Of a stretch of 64,000 nucleotides of DNA, positions 16,261-24,652 are shown piece after piece. The notes beneath the pieces are model-generated. The model was given only the letters and a program-made list of their open reading frames with translations. It ran no database searches and had not been told where the DNA came from. Position numbers and translations under genes: made by a program. How positions within the stretch are numbered: position 1 is the stretch's first letter; each line of letters begins with the position of its first letter. This DNA is from Candidatus Manganitrophaceae bacterium (GTDB lineage: Bacteria > Nitrospirota > Nitrospiria > SBBL01 > Manganitrophaceae), in assembly GCA_016200325.1 (NCBI GenBank), contig JACQEZ010000019.1, forward strand, positions 186,001-250,000, read 5' to 3'.

Positions 16261-17241
16261 ATGCCGACCACCTTTATCAAGGCAATCCACGACGCGATGT
16301 TCGAGGAGATGAAGCGGGACGACAATGTCTTCCTCTTGGGGGAAGATGTCGGCATCCTCGGCGGGGCGTTCAAAGCGACCGAAGGGTTTCTGCAGGAGTT
16401 CGGCGCGGAGCGGGTGATCGACACCCCGATCTCCGAGTCGCTCATCATCGGCGCCGCCATCGGCGCCGCCATCTTGGGGATGCGGCCGATCGCCGAGATG
16501 CAATTCGGAGATTTCATCACCTGCGGTTATGATCAGCTGATCAACATGGCGGCGACCCTCCGCTACCGACACGGCGGGCGGGCGCAGGTCCCGATGGTCG
16601 TTCGGGCCCCCTCCGGCGCCGGCGTCCACGGGGGGCTCTTCCACTCTCAGAATCCCGAATCGTACTTTCTCCCGGTTCCCGGCCTGAAGATCGTCGCCCC
16701 CGCCACCGCCTATGATGCCAAAGGACTTTTAAAAGCGGCGATTCGGGACAACGATCCGGTTCTCTATTTCGAGCACAAATATCTCTACCGGCGGATTCAA
16801 GAGGAGATCCCGGAAGAAGATTACATCGTCCCGCTCGGAAAAGCGGCGGTCCGCCGTGAAGGATCGGACATGACCTTTATCACCTACAGCGCCATGCTTT
16901 ATCCCTCTTTGGCGGCGGCCGATCGGCTGAAGGCGGAAGCGGGAATGGAAGTGGAGGTGATCGATCTTCGGTCGCTTCGCCCGCTCGATTGGGAGACCGT
17001 CTTCCGATCGGTTCGAAAGACGAACAAGGTCGTCATCATCCATGAAGATCGGAAAACGGGAGGGATCGGCGGCGAGATTTCGGCCCGGATCAGCGAGGAG
17101 TGCTTCGATGCCCTTGACGGCCCGATCATCCGGGTGACCTCGGAAGACACCCACTACGCATTCAGCCCTCCGCTGGAGGAATTCATTTTGCCGAATGTGG
17201 ATAAAATTCTCGCCAAGGCAAAAGCCTTGGCCGCGTATTAG
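16261..17241 (+). CDS. 2-oxoacid (pyruvate-type) dehydrogenase E1 component, beta subunit
   Basis: The 326-aa protein has the transketolase pyrimidine-binding domain (LGEDVGILGGAFKAT; DTPISE with the activating Glu) and the C-terminal transketolase domain (EVIDLRSLRPLDWE; HEDRKTGGIGGEI). It pairs with E1 alpha 66 bp upstream to form the alpha2beta2 E1. SD is weak (GAGAG), so translation may depend on coupling. Standard length. Confidence 0.93.
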   Translation: MPTTFIKAIHDAMFEEMKRDDNVFLLGEDVGILGGAFKATEGFLQEFGAERVIDTPISESLIIGAAIGAAILGMRPIAEMQFGDFITCGYDQLINMAATLRYRHGGRAQVPMVVRAPSGAGVHGGLFHSQNPESYFLPVPGLKIVAPATAYDAKGLLKAAIRDNDPVLYFEHKYLYRRIQEEIPEEDYIVPLGKAAVRREGSDMTFITYSAMLYPSLAAADRLKAEAGMEVEVIDLRSLRPLDWETVFRSVRKTNKVVIIHEDRKTGGIGGEISARISEECFDALDGPIIRVTSEDTHYAFSPPLEEFILPNVDKILAKAKALAAY

Positions 17242-17257
17242 AGAGCTGCGGAAAGAA

Positions 17258-18673
17258 ATGGCGACCAAAGTAATCATGCCCCAGATGGGCGAGAGCGTTG
17301 TCGAAGGAAAAGTGGCAAAATGGCTGGTCCGCGAAGGGGACCGGATTGAAGCCGATCAGCCGATTGCCGAAGTGTCGACCGACAAAGTCGACGTTGAAAT
17401 TCCCTCCCCCGGCGCCGGGACATTGATGAAGATCTACGTTCCGGAAGGCCAGAGCGTCTCGGTCGGGGCGGAGCTCGCCCTCATCGGCGACGGAAAAGAA
17501 GCGGAGAAGGAAGCATCGCGCCCCCCCACGGTGGAGCGCCCGCCGGCGGCGACACCGGGGCGTCCCCCCGTTGTCGAGCCCCCCCCCACGCCGCAAGGGG
17601 CGGCCGCCCCAAGCGCTCCCCCCAAAAAGGACGAACCCCGCACTCAGGACAGCGCCGAATCGGGTCAAGAGCGGGCCGACGGCGGCCGGGTCTCCCCGCT
17701 GGTTCGAAAGCTGGCGGAGGAGTATCAAGTCGACCTCTCCCAAATCAAGGGGAGCGGGATCAGCGGGAGGGTGACCAAACAGGACATCCTCCGGCATGTC
17801 GGAAAAGAGGAAGCCGCGCCGGAAACCGTTTCAAAGGAAAAGATCGTCCCGGAAAAGACAAGCCTCTCCCCGCCCCCTCCCGCGGCACGCGAGGCGGCGC
17901 GGCCCGCCGCTCCGTCAGGCCGGGCGCAGCTGGAATTCAAAGAGTACAAAATTCCGCAATATGAGCCGAAGGAGGGAGATCAGGTCGTCCCCTTCTCGCG
18001 TCTCCGGAAAATGATTGCGGAGCATATGGTTTACAGCAAGCAGACCGCCCCGCACGTCACCACGGTTGCCGAGGTCGACATGTCGAAGGTCGCGCGGCTT
18101 CGGGAGGAGAAGAAAGGGGCCGTCAAAGAGCAGACCGGGTATGACCTGACCTTTCTCCCTTTTATTGTCTCCGCCGCGATCCGGGCGATTGCAGACTATC
18201 CGGCGCTCAACGCGTCGGTGGTCGGAGAGAGCCTGGTGCTCCGGAAAGAGATTCACATCGGCGTCGCCGTCGAGACCGAAAAGGGATTGATGGTCCCGGT
18301 GATCCGCCGCGCCGAGGAGAAGTCGCTCGCCGGTCTCTCCCGCGCCGCCGCCGAACTGGCGGAAAAAGCGCGCAAGGGGACGCTGAGCCCCGACGAGGCG
18401 ACCGGCGGCTCGTTCACGATCTCCAACCCAGGGAAAAAGGGAAACCTTTTCGGGACGCCGGTGATCTTTCAACCCCAAGTCGGGATTCTCCGGATGGGGG
18501 AGGTCGTCAAGCGGCCGATCGTCCTGGAGGTGGACGGAACCGACACGGTCGCGATCCATCCGATGATGTACCTCGCTCTCTCCTACGATCATCGGGTGAT
18601 CGACGGCGCCACCGGAAATCTCTTTCTCCATCGAGTGAAGGAGATCTTGGAAGAAGGACATTTCTCTTTGTAG
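17258..18673 (+). CDS. Dihydrolipoamide acyltransferase (E2) of a 2-oxoacid dehydrogenase complex
   Basis: A 471-aa protein with a single lipoyl domain (1-78, lipoylated Lys in STDKVDVE), a Pro/Ala-rich linker (about 90-135), a peripheral-subunit-binding domain (VSPLVRKLAEEY to GSGISGRVTKQDIL), a second linker, and the catalytic acyltransferase domain ending with SYDHRVIDGATG (His-Asp active site). It transfers the acyl group from E1-bound TPP to CoA. Only 16 bp follow E1 beta. No E3 (lipoamide dehydrogenase) gene follows, so E3 must be encoded elsewhere. Confidence 0.93.
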   Translation: MATKVIMPQMGESVVEGKVAKWLVREGDRIEADQPIAEVSTDKVDVEIPSPGAGTLMKIYVPEGQSVSVGAELALIGDGKEAEKEASRPPTVERPPAATPGRPPVVEPPPTPQGAAAPSAPPKKDEPRTQDSAESGQERADGGRVSPLVRKLAEEYQVDLSQIKGSGISGRVTKQDILRHVGKEEAAPETVSKEKIVPEKTSLSPPPPAAREAARPAAPSGRAQLEFKEYKIPQYEPKEGDQVVPFSRLRKMIAEHMVYSKQTAPHVTTVAEVDMSKVARLREEKKGAVKEQTGYDLTFLPFIVSAAIRAIADYPALNASVVGESLVLRKEIHIGVAVETEKGLMVPVIRRAEEKSLAGLSRAAAELAEKARKGTLSPDEATGGSFTISNPGKKGNLFGTPVIFQPQVGILRMGEVVKRPIVLEVDGTDTVAIHPMMYLALSYDHRVIDGATGNLFLHRVKEILEEGHFSL

Positions 18674-18712
18674 AACCGCTTCAAGAAGATGACCTGATCG
18701 ATCAGGAGGCGC

Positions 18713-19567
18713 ATGCCGGAACCGATTCTGCAAGTTCAAGAGCTAAAAACGTACTTTTATTCGATGGAAGGGGTCGTCCCGGCGGTCGAAGAGGTCAGCT
18801 TTGAGCTGCACCGGGGTGAGACGTTGGGACTGGTCGGTGAGAGCGGATCGGGAAAGAGCGTGACCGCCCTCTCGATTCTCCGGCTCGTTCCCGATCCCCC
18901 CGGCAAAATCGTCGGCGGGAAAATCCTCTTCGAGGGGCGAAATCTCCTCGATCTCCCCGAGAGGGAGATGCGGCGGATCAGAGGGAACCGGATCTCAATG
19001 ATCTTTCAAGAGCCGATGACCTCGCTCAACCCGGTCTTGACGATCGGAGACCAGATTGCAGAGGGAATTGTCCTTCATGAAAAGGTCGGCAAGAAAGAAG
19101 GGATGGCGCAGGCGGTGGAGATGCTCCGGAAGGTGGAGATCCCCTCCCCGGAGCGGCGCGCGCGGGAGTATCCCCACCAACTCTCGGGGGGGATGCGGCA
19201 GCGGGTAATGATCGCGATGGCGCTCGCCCTTCGTCCCTCCATTTTGATCGCCGACGAGCCGACCACGGCGCTCGATGTCACCATCCAACGGCAGATCCTG
19301 AACCTCATCCTTAAATTGCAAGAGGAGATCGGAATGGCCGTCTTGCTAATTACCCACAACCTCGGTATCATCGCAGAGACGGCACAACGGGTGGTGGTGA
19401 TGCAGGGAGGACGGGTGGTCGAGACGGCCGACGTTTTCTCTCTCTTTGAGAGACCGCAACATCCCTATACGCAACAGCTCCTGGCGGCGGTTCCGAGGCT
19501 CGGAGAGACGAAAAAGTGGTCCAAAAAGAACCGAGAATCTGCCCTGAGCGGTCTGCCGCCCGGGTAG
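18713..19567 (+). CDS. Oligopeptide/dipeptide ABC transporter ATPase, OppD/DppD type
   Basis: The 284-aa ATPase has Walker A GESGSGKS, signature [10 protein letters not shown], Walker [14 protein letters not shown] and switch His in LLITHNLG. The [15 protein letters not shown] stretch marks the oligopeptide-transporter subfamily. The C-terminal extension (usually to ~325 aa, with cysteines) is cut short after [16 protein letters not shown] lies just upstream of the ATG. It is paired with the OppF-type gene downstream, but no permease or binding-protein gene is in the window. Confidence 0.92.
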   Translation: MPEPILQVQELKTYFYSMEGVVPAVEEVSFELHRGETLGLVGESGSGKSVTALSILRLVPDPPGKIVGGKILFEGRNLLDLPEREMRRIRGNRISMIFQEPMTSLNPVLTIGDQIAEGIVLHEKVGKKEGMAQAVEMLRKVEIPSPERRAREYPHQLSGGMRQRVMIAMALALRPSILIADEPTTALDVTIQRQILNLILKLQEEIGMAVLLITHNLGIIAETAQRVVVMQGGRVVETADVFSLFERPQHPYTQQLLAAVPRLGETKKWSKKNRESALSGLPPG

Positions 19568-19616
19568 TGCGGTAAACGGGGAGACCGCGCCCCCATAGAA
19601 TTCTCATCGATTTTCC

Positions 19617-20576
19617 ATGCTGCTAGAGATCAAAGGTCTTAAAAAATACTTCCCGCTCAAAGGGGAAGGGCTCTTCCGGCGCTCCGATCGATTTCATCCC
19701 GCCGTCGACGGCGTCGATCTGACGCTGCAAGAGGGGGAGACGCTCGGTCTGGTCGGTGAGAGCGGCTCTGGAAAGAGCACGCTCGCCCGGACGATTCTCC
19801 GGCTGATCGAGCCGACGGCGGGGGAGATCTATTTTAAGGGGACCGATCTTCTCTCCCTGCCGAAAGAAGAGATGCGAAAGATGCGGCAGAAGCTTCAGAT
19901 TATTTTCCAAGACCCGTACGCGTCGCTCAATCCGAGGATGACGATTTTGGATATTGTCGCCGAGCCGCTCGATATCCACTTCTCCCTCTCTCGGGACGAG
20001 CGGCGGGAGCGGGTTGTCTCGATTCTCCAGCGGGTCGGACTCGGCGCCGCGATCCTCAACCGGTATCCGCATGAGTTCTCCGGAGGCCAGCGGCAGCGGA
20101 TCGGCATCGCCCGGGCGATGATTCTTCACCCGGAGATGGTGGTGGCCGACGAGCCGGTCTCCGCGCTCGACGTCTCCGTCCAGGCCCAGGTGATGGAGCT
20201 GCTGGCCGATCTTCAAGACACCTTCCGCCTCTCTTATCTCTTCATCGCGCACGATCTCTCCCTGGTAGAGAGCTTCGCCGATCGGACGGCGGTGATGTAT
20301 CTCGGAAAAATCGTGGAACTGGCGAAGAGCGACAATCTCTACAGAAATCCGCTTCATCCCTACACGCAAGAGCTTCTCTCGGCGGTGCCGATTCCCGATC
20401 CCCGGATGCGGAACAAACGGGAACGGCCCGGTATTACAGGAAAACCGTTTGCCCCCTCTTGCAATCATGCGCCGGAAGAACCGACGCAGCTGGTCGAAGC
20501 GGAGTCGGGGCATTTTGTCGCATGTCATTTGAGGCCGGCCGAGCTTCGTCGGCGACCCAAGGAGGGGGTGAACTAA
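19617..20576 (+). CDS. Oligopeptide/dipeptide ABC transporter ATPase, OppF/DppF type
   Basis: The 319-aa ATPase has GESGSGKST (Walker A), [16 protein letters not shown] (signature), [16 protein letters not shown] (Walker B/D-loop) and FIAHDLSLV (switch). The C-terminus has [12 protein letters not shown] and a partly kept cysteine region ([13 protein letters not shown]), as in OppF. It would form the NBD heterodimer with the OppD-type protein 49 bp upstream. The membrane partners are not encoded nearby. Confidence 0.92.
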   Translation: MLLEIKGLKKYFPLKGEGLFRRSDRFHPAVDGVDLTLQEGETLGLVGESGSGKSTLARTILRLIEPTAGEIYFKGTDLLSLPKEEMRKMRQKLQIIFQDPYASLNPRMTILDIVAEPLDIHFSLSRDERRERVVSILQRVGLGAAILNRYPHEFSGGQRQRIGIARAMILHPEMVVADEPVSALDVSVQAQVMELLADLQDTFRLSYLFIAHDLSLVESFADRTAVMYLGKIVELAKSDNLYRNPLHPYTQELLSAVPIPDPRMRNKRERPGITGKPFAPSCNHAPEEPTQLVEAESGHFVACHLRPAELRRRPKEGVN

Positions 20577-20676
20577 TTCTATGGAAGCGACACAAGGTTG
20601 GGAAGGTCAGAAAGATTCGCTCGATCCGCAAGATCCGCCGGGTCCGCAGCGCAAGCTAGATGGAGGAGCTTCATCG

Positions 20677-21612
20677 ATGAAAGAAATCATTGGTAAAAGC
20701 GAGCCGATGATGGAAGTCTTCAAGATGATTCGACTCGCGGCCGATACCGATCTCTCCGTCATGATTATCGGAGAGAGCGGTACCGGAAAAGAATTGGTCG
20801 CCCGCGCCATTCACAATGCCAGCATCCGACGAAAAGGGGCATTTATTCCGGTCAACATCGGCGCCCTCACCCCCGACCTGGTGGCCAATGAGCTCTTCGG
20901 CCATGAACGGGGGGCCTTTACCGGCGCCCACGCCCAGACCGCCGGAGCGTTCGAGCGGGCCGACGGCGGAACCCTCTTCCTCGACGAGATCGGGACGATG
21001 GACCAGAAGACGCAGGTGACCCTGTTGCGGGCGATCGAGGACAAAGCCTTTTATCGGGTCGGCGGGAAAGATCTGATCCATGTCGATGTCCGCATCCTCT
21101 GCGCAACCAATGAAGATCTGCAAGCGGCCGTCCAAAAGGAGACCTTCCGCAAGGATCTCTATTTCCGGTTGGAGGGATTTATCATCCGGCTTCCGGCGCT
21201 TCAGGAGCGAAAGGAGGACATCCCTCTCTTGGCCAGCGCCTTCCTGGAAGAATATAACGAAAAATACAAGAAGGGTATCACCGATTTCTCGAAGGAAGCG
21301 ATGGATCTCTTCGTCAATTATCCGTGGCCCGGCAATGTCCGCGAGCTGAAGAATGTGATTCAGCGCGCGGTCCTGCTCACCCCCCGGAACATCATCACCC
21401 CCGAGTACCTCCCCCGCCGCTTTCAGCAGAAGAGCGTCCCGAACAATAAGATCGTCTTCGATGTCGGCACATCGCTGGGAGATGCCGAGAAAACGCTGAT
21501 TATTCGAACCCTCAAAGACCGCAAAGGGAACAAAACGGCAACCGCGAAGATCTTAGGAATCAGCCGGCGATCGCTTTACAATAAAATCCAACAATTGAAT
21601 ATCAAGGTCTGA
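20677..21612 (+). CDS. PspF-like sigma54-dependent activator without a sensory domain
   Basis: The 311-aa protein consists of the AAA+ sigma54-interaction domain (GESGTGKE; RGAFTGAHA as the GAFTGA loop; TLFLDEIGTM; YPWPGNVRELKNV) and a Fis-type HTH (GNKTATAKILGISRRSLYNK). No receiver, GAF or PAS domain precedes it. The start at 20677 is chosen because the activator domain conventionally begins at MKEIIGKSEPM and GGAGG lies upstream. An ATG at 20581 would add a low-complexity leader. Activity is probably set by partner proteins. A sigma54-like promoter (21801) and a receiver-like gene follow immediately. Confidence 0.9.
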   Translation: MKEIIGKSEPMMEVFKMIRLAADTDLSVMIIGESGTGKELVARAIHNASIRRKGAFIPVNIGALTPDLVANELFGHERGAFTGAHAQTAGAFERADGGTLFLDEIGTMDQKTQVTLLRAIEDKAFYRVGGKDLIHVDVRILCATNEDLQAAVQKETFRKDLYFRLEGFIIRLPALQERKEDIPLLASAFLEEYNEKYKKGITDFSKEAMDLFVNYPWPGNVRELKNVIQRAVLLTPRNIITPEYLPRRFQQKSVPNNKIVFDVGTSLGDAEKTLIIRTLKDRKGNKTATAKILGISRRSLYNKIQQLNIKV

Positions 21613-21621
21613 CATCTCTTC

Positions 21622-21648
21622 GGCCCCCCTTCCCAAGGGGCCTTTTTT
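21622..21648 (+). terminator. Intrinsic terminator after the PspF-like gene
   Basis: GGCCCC...AAGGGGCC stem-loop followed by TTTTTT, 10 bp after the stop codon. Confidence 0.8.
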
Positions 21649-21800
21649 ATGCGTAAATTCTTCCCCGTCTTTGGAATGGGGTGAGAAGTTATTTCACGAA
21701 TCGACCCGCCCGAATCGCAATCCTTTTTTTCATTACAGACCGAATCTCAATTAGACCCGTAAAAGGCGGAGCCTTTTTCCTTTTCGCCGCGGCAGAACAC

Positions 21801-21816
21801 AGGTACGGATATTGCT
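21801..21816 (+). promoter_or_regulatory. Sigma54-like promoter before the receiver-like gene
   Basis: AGGTACGGATATTGCT has GG at 21802-21803 and GC at 21814-21815 (exact N10 spacing, TTGCT box intact). The predicted start near 21827 gives a ~30-nt leader carrying the SD of the gene at 21857. It shares 14 of 16 bases with the site at 24305. Confidence 0.6.
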
Positions 21817-21856
21817 TCTTTGGAAGCACCAAGGCAATCGACGAGGAGAGAAAACA

Positions 21857-22237
21857 ATGTATCAAAAAAACCTGATGGTGCTTGATCAGGGGAGGGAGGG
21901 ATTGGGTCGGCTGACTGCGCTCGGCACAACCTACAATCTGGTGCTGATCCACGAAGCATCGGATGCGCTCTCCTTCCTTCAGCGCATTCCGGTAGATGTG
22001 ATTTTGCTCAGAGATCAAATGTCGGGGATGGATGCTCTGGAGTTCCTGATGAACCTGCACGATCTTCACACTTCGGCCATGGCCGTGGTGCTCTATCACG
22101 ATCGCTTTCCGGCGTTGCTGCCTGAGATGCCGGAGCTTGCGAACGTCTGTTTTCTGAGAGAGCCGATCAGCAGCGACGATCTCAATCGGCTCATCACGCA
22201 ACTGGAAAGTGCCGGACAAACAGAGCGGACGCATTGA
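21857..22237 (+). CDS. Receiver-like (degenerate response regulator) protein
   Basis: The 126-aa protein resembles a CheY-type receiver. VDVILLRDQMSGMDALEFL matches the phosphoacceptor strand with an Asp, but the N-terminal acidic pair is LDQ. The conserved Lys near the end is absent (FLREPISSDDL, Arg for Lys). It is probably a non-canonical receiver acting by protein contact. GAGGAGAG lies 6 nt before the ATG at 21857. It sits behind a sigma54-like promoter and the PspF-like activator, so it may belong to that activator's circuit. Confidence 0.7.
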   Translation: MYQKNLMVLDQGREGLGRLTALGTTYNLVLIHEASDALSFLQRIPVDVILLRDQMSGMDALEFLMNLHDLHTSAMAVVLYHDRFPALLPEMPELANVCFLREPISSDDLNRLITQLESAGQTERTH

Positions 22238-22289
22238 GGGGAGTTCAGCTCAATACACACACCCAAGACACATTATAAAGGAGGAACCC

Positions 22290-22457
22290 ATGGAAAATTT
22301 CAGAAGGGTGATTTTTGCGTCAATTGCAATCCTCGCGTTCGTTGCATTTATTTTTGAATTTGTCTCCCCCTCGCCGCAATGGGAGCGCCTCTTGGAGTCG
22401 TGGTTTAAGCAGGGACGGCGCGCCCTCGACCAGGGGAGAAAAACCCTCGGTGTCTGA
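22290..22457 (+). CDS. Small single-pass membrane protein
   Basis: The 55-aa protein MENFRRVIFASIAILAFVAF... has one hydrophobic helix (about residues 7-26) and an amphipathic basic tail (WFKQGRRALDQGRKTLGV). AAAGGAGG is placed 6-7 nt before the ATG. No family recognised. It lies between the receiver-like gene and the broken bd-oxidase-like gene, in the same direction. Confidence 0.7.
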   Translation: MENFRRVIFASIAILAFVAFIFEFVSPSPQWERLLESWFKQGRRALDQGRKTLGV

Positions 22458-22515
22458 TTTAAGCCACCTCCGTCGGCGCGGAACGACGGTCTATCTGTAA
22501 AGATCAAGGAGTCCT

Positions 22516-23170
22516 ATGCCCGACAGCTCGCTCCGCCTTCCGCCGGTTCAATTTCCCCTGCTCGGGAACAGCGCGGTCATAGGACTCTTCAGCCTGCTCC
22601 ATCTCTTTCTGGCGGGTCTCTCGGTCGGATTTTATTGTCCTGGCCTCCCTTTTTGAATATCTCGGGATAAAAGATCCGCTCTTCACGCGGCTGGCAAAGA
22701 TGCTCGTGCAGTTCATCGCGGTTATTTTTAGCCTCAGCGCCACCTTTGCCGTGGTGATGCCCGAGCTTTTTGTCGGCCTCTTTCCGGTCTCGACCGTCTC
22801 TCTTTTCCGACACTTTGAGTTTCCGATGTACGTGGCGATCGCCGTCTTTTTTCTCCACATTTTCTCCCTCTATACCTACTGGTATCAGTGGGACAAATGC
22901 GGCAACGGAGTGTCGCCCGGCATATCGCCTGGGGGGCGGCCGCCGCGCTTCTGATTTTAATCTGGGGAGGACTGCTCGATGGGATCGGCTCTTATATGCT
23001 GACGCCGACCGGGCGGGCCTTCGACGACCTCCCCCGCTTTTCGGCGGCGCGTTTTTCCTTTCTCCTGAACCCCACCTGGGCGCCGTTGGTTCTCCACCGG
23101 TTTTTCGGAAGCCTGATCGTCTCCTTCTATGCGATCGGACTCTACGGCCGCAGAAAAAGAGTGGAGGGTG
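22516..23170 (+). pseudogene. Frameshifted, truncated cytochrome bd-like oxidase subunit I
   Basis: From ATG 22516 (SD AAGGAG) the frame reads GLFSLLHLFLAGLSVGF, like the first helix of CydA-type proteins, then stops at 22654. One base off, the frame continues as IVLASLFEYLGI and several membrane helices to YQWDK. At about 22890 the sequence returns to the first frame with RQRSVARHIAWGAAAALL and LNPTWAPLVLHRFFGS, resembling the NPVAQVKFVHTVASG segment of CydA. The changes look like one extra T near 22631 and one missing A near 22890. The reading then runs into the convergent gene's terminator without a stop, so helices beyond the fifth are missing. Confidence 0.7.
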
Positions 23171-23178
23171 CCGGACCG

Positions 23179-23221
23179 AAAAAAAGCCCCGACCGCCGCG
23201 GCCGGCGAGAGATCGGGGCTT
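23179..23221 (-). terminator. Intrinsic terminator of the 130-aa exported protein gene
   Basis: AAGCCCCGA and TCGGGGCTT pair around a GC-rich inner part; on the minus strand it ends in a run of seven T. Its sequence also forms the 3' edge of the broken bd-like reading frame. Confidence 0.8.
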
Positions 23222-23253
23222 GGAGCCGATTCGGAACCGGCCATTTCAAACGA

Positions 23254-23646
23254 CTAGGGAAGGGTCGGTTGTGCCCGCTGCACGGAGGCCCCTTCTCCCG
23301 TCCGCGGCAAGATCTCGATCGCCCGAAGGTCCATCACCAGATCGACCTGGTCCCCCTTCTGAAGGGTGCTGAGCTGGCCTTTGGCATCGCCTTCGACATT
23401 GAATCGATTGATCTTCCCTTCCGGCGTCCGGATTTCGATCCGGCCGGTCTGTGGGTCGACACCGACCACCTCTCCGCTGAGGCTTCCAAGGGTCACCGAT
23501 CCGCCCCCTTTCCCCTCGTCCCCGCCGACCCCTTCCTGCGGCTGTTGCTGATTAAGGTCGCGGTCCGGCGGAGCGGTTGCAGCAAAGGAGGTCAACGGCA
23601 ACGCGAGAACCCAGATTCCTAAAAATACGATTTTCCATCTTTTCAT
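23254..23646 (-). CDS. Exported protein of unknown function, one copy of a small beta domain
   Basis: The 130-aa protein has a signal peptide (MKRWKIVFLGIWVLALPLTSFAA). A Gly/Gln-rich linker is followed by a compact beta-rich domain, GEVVGVDPQTGRIEIRTPEG ... GDQVDLVMDLRAIEI. The same domain appears twice in the exported protein at 37071-37712 (GDVVDVDPAKGTIGVRTTGG). ATG 23646 is chosen from SD GGAAGGAG. Function unknown; the fold looks OB/SH3-like. Confidence 0.8.
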   Translation of the reverse strand: MKRWKIVFLGIWVLALPLTSFAATAPPDRDLNQQQPQEGVGGDEGKGGGSVTLGSLSGEVVGVDPQTGRIEIRTPEGKINRFNVEGDAKGQLSTLQKGDQVDLVMDLRAIEILPRTGEGASVQRAQPTLP

Positions 23647-23795
23647 TTTAAGACTCCTTCCCGATAAAAACCGGTGGGCACCCACTCCACTCAACCGGAG
23701 GACCACCGCTTTATTAAAAACCACAGATGAAGATTGTTTCACCGTTTCGCGACGCAAGGAGATCGATCTTACCCCTGTCCAGCTCCGGCCGAAGA

Positions 23796-23984
23796 TCAGT
23801 GGATAAGAGGGGACGGTATGAGAGGGAGCCTTTCTATCTGAGGCCGAGCCGCGCTCGGCCCGTCCGAAAAGTTCTTTCCCGTCTCGCTCGGTTGCGCCGT
23901 TCCTGCCAAGGCGGTCAGCGCCATGACCGTGAAGAAAATCAAAGCAAACAGGGTCGCAAAGACTGAGAGATACCGCTTCATCAT
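23796..23984 (-). CDS. Small exported or membrane protein
   Basis: The 62-aa protein MMKRYLSVFATLFALIFFTVMALTALA... is a signal-peptide-like hydrophobic N-terminus followed by ~35 polar residues. GAGGGAAAAG lies upstream of the tandem ATGs at 23984/23981. No family recognised. Confidence 0.55.
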   Translation of the reverse strand: MMKRYLSVFATLFALIFFTVMALTALAGTAQPSETGKNFSDGPSAARPQIERLPLIPSPLIH

Positions 23985-24118
23985 ACTTTTCCCTCTACAC
24001 ATGCACGCGCGTCGCGCTTTTCCTTCCAAACTGAACCGCCACGACCGGCGTCGCCCGGACCGGATGTGAGGCTTCCTGCTCTTTATGCTATTAGAGCAAG
24101 AAGAATGCCTTTCTATCC

Positions 24119-24153
24119 GGAGGACAATGGATCTTATATCGTCATTGTCCTCC
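24119..24153. promoter_or_regulatory. 11-bp perfect inverted repeat, possible activator site
   Basis: GGAGGACAATG and CATTGTCCTCC flank a 13-nt spacer, about 150 bp upstream of the sigma54-like promoter. That is the distance at which sigma54 activators usually bind. It could also form an RNA hairpin. Confidence 0.4.
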
Positions 24154-24304
24154 TTAATTTAGGTCGCTTTCATTCAGACGTGAAAAGGTTGCTCGTTGAT
24201 CCTGGCGCAAAAAAAAAGGGCGGTTATTTTTTTACATTGTCTAGGTCGGTTGGAATGAGGCGGAGAAGCTCGACCGTCCGGCGTCATACTCCGCTTTTGT
24301 TTGC

Positions 24305-24320
24305 CGGTACAGATATTGCT
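24305..24320 (+). promoter_or_regulatory. Sigma54-like promoter before the BON-GAPDH genes
   Basis: CGGTACAGATATTGCT has GG at 24306-24307 and GC at 24318-24319. Nearly identical to the site at 21801. The predicted start near 24331 gives a ~70-nt leader to ATG 24400. Confidence 0.6.
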
Positions 24321-24399
24321 GTTACATGAATCATAAATAATTTATCAGATTATTTTCTTTATTGATCTGAGTCTAAAGCCACAGTCACAGGTGTTTCGG

Positions 24400-24642
24400 A
24401 TGAGCGAGCCCCATCGAACCACGTCAGACGAGCAGATCCGTGCGCGGGTCGTACAAAGCCTCCAACGCCATGCCGTCATCGAATCTCCGCCGCATCTTCG
24501 GATCGTCGTCCGCGAGGGGGTGGTGCGACTCGAAGGGAGCGTCTCTTTTCCGGCAGAAAAGGCGATGATTGAAGAGGTCGTCCGGCTGACCGAAGGGGTC
24601 GCAGCGGTCGAGAACGCGCTTCGAATCATCCGGGTCGCCTGA
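24400..24642 (+). CDS. BON-domain protein
   Basis: The 80-aa protein is one BON domain: IRARVVQSLQRHAVIESP, IVVREGVVRLEGSV and VVRLTEGVAAVENALRI. BON domains bind membranes or nucleotides and are usually exported, but no signal peptide is present here. It is placed 10 bp before GAPDH, so the two are co-transcribed. AGGTG lies upstream of ATG 24400. Confidence 0.8.
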   Translation: MSEPHRTTSDEQIRARVVQSLQRHAVIESPPHLRIVVREGVVRLEGSVSFPAEKAMIEEVVRLTEGVAAVENALRIIRVA

Positions 24643-24652
24643 AGGAGGGATG

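Larger units (their letters stand above)
23985..24399. other. Gene-free region with an inverted repeat and a sigma54-like promoter
   Basis: No credible ORF. It holds an 11-bp inverted repeat (24119-24153), an AT-rich tract (24310-24370) and the sigma54-like site at 24305. It looks like the control region of the BON/GAPDH operon. Confidence 0.6.

Noticed and set aside
23170-23622. Continuation of the bd-oxidase-like frame into the convergent gene
   Set aside because: It reads through the minus-strand terminator and antisense to a good exported-protein gene; this is loss of the stop, not coding sequence.
24066-24329. 87-aa frame in the BON-GAPDH upstream region
   Set aside because: No SD; it spans the inverted repeat and sigma54-like promoter; residue composition not protein-like.
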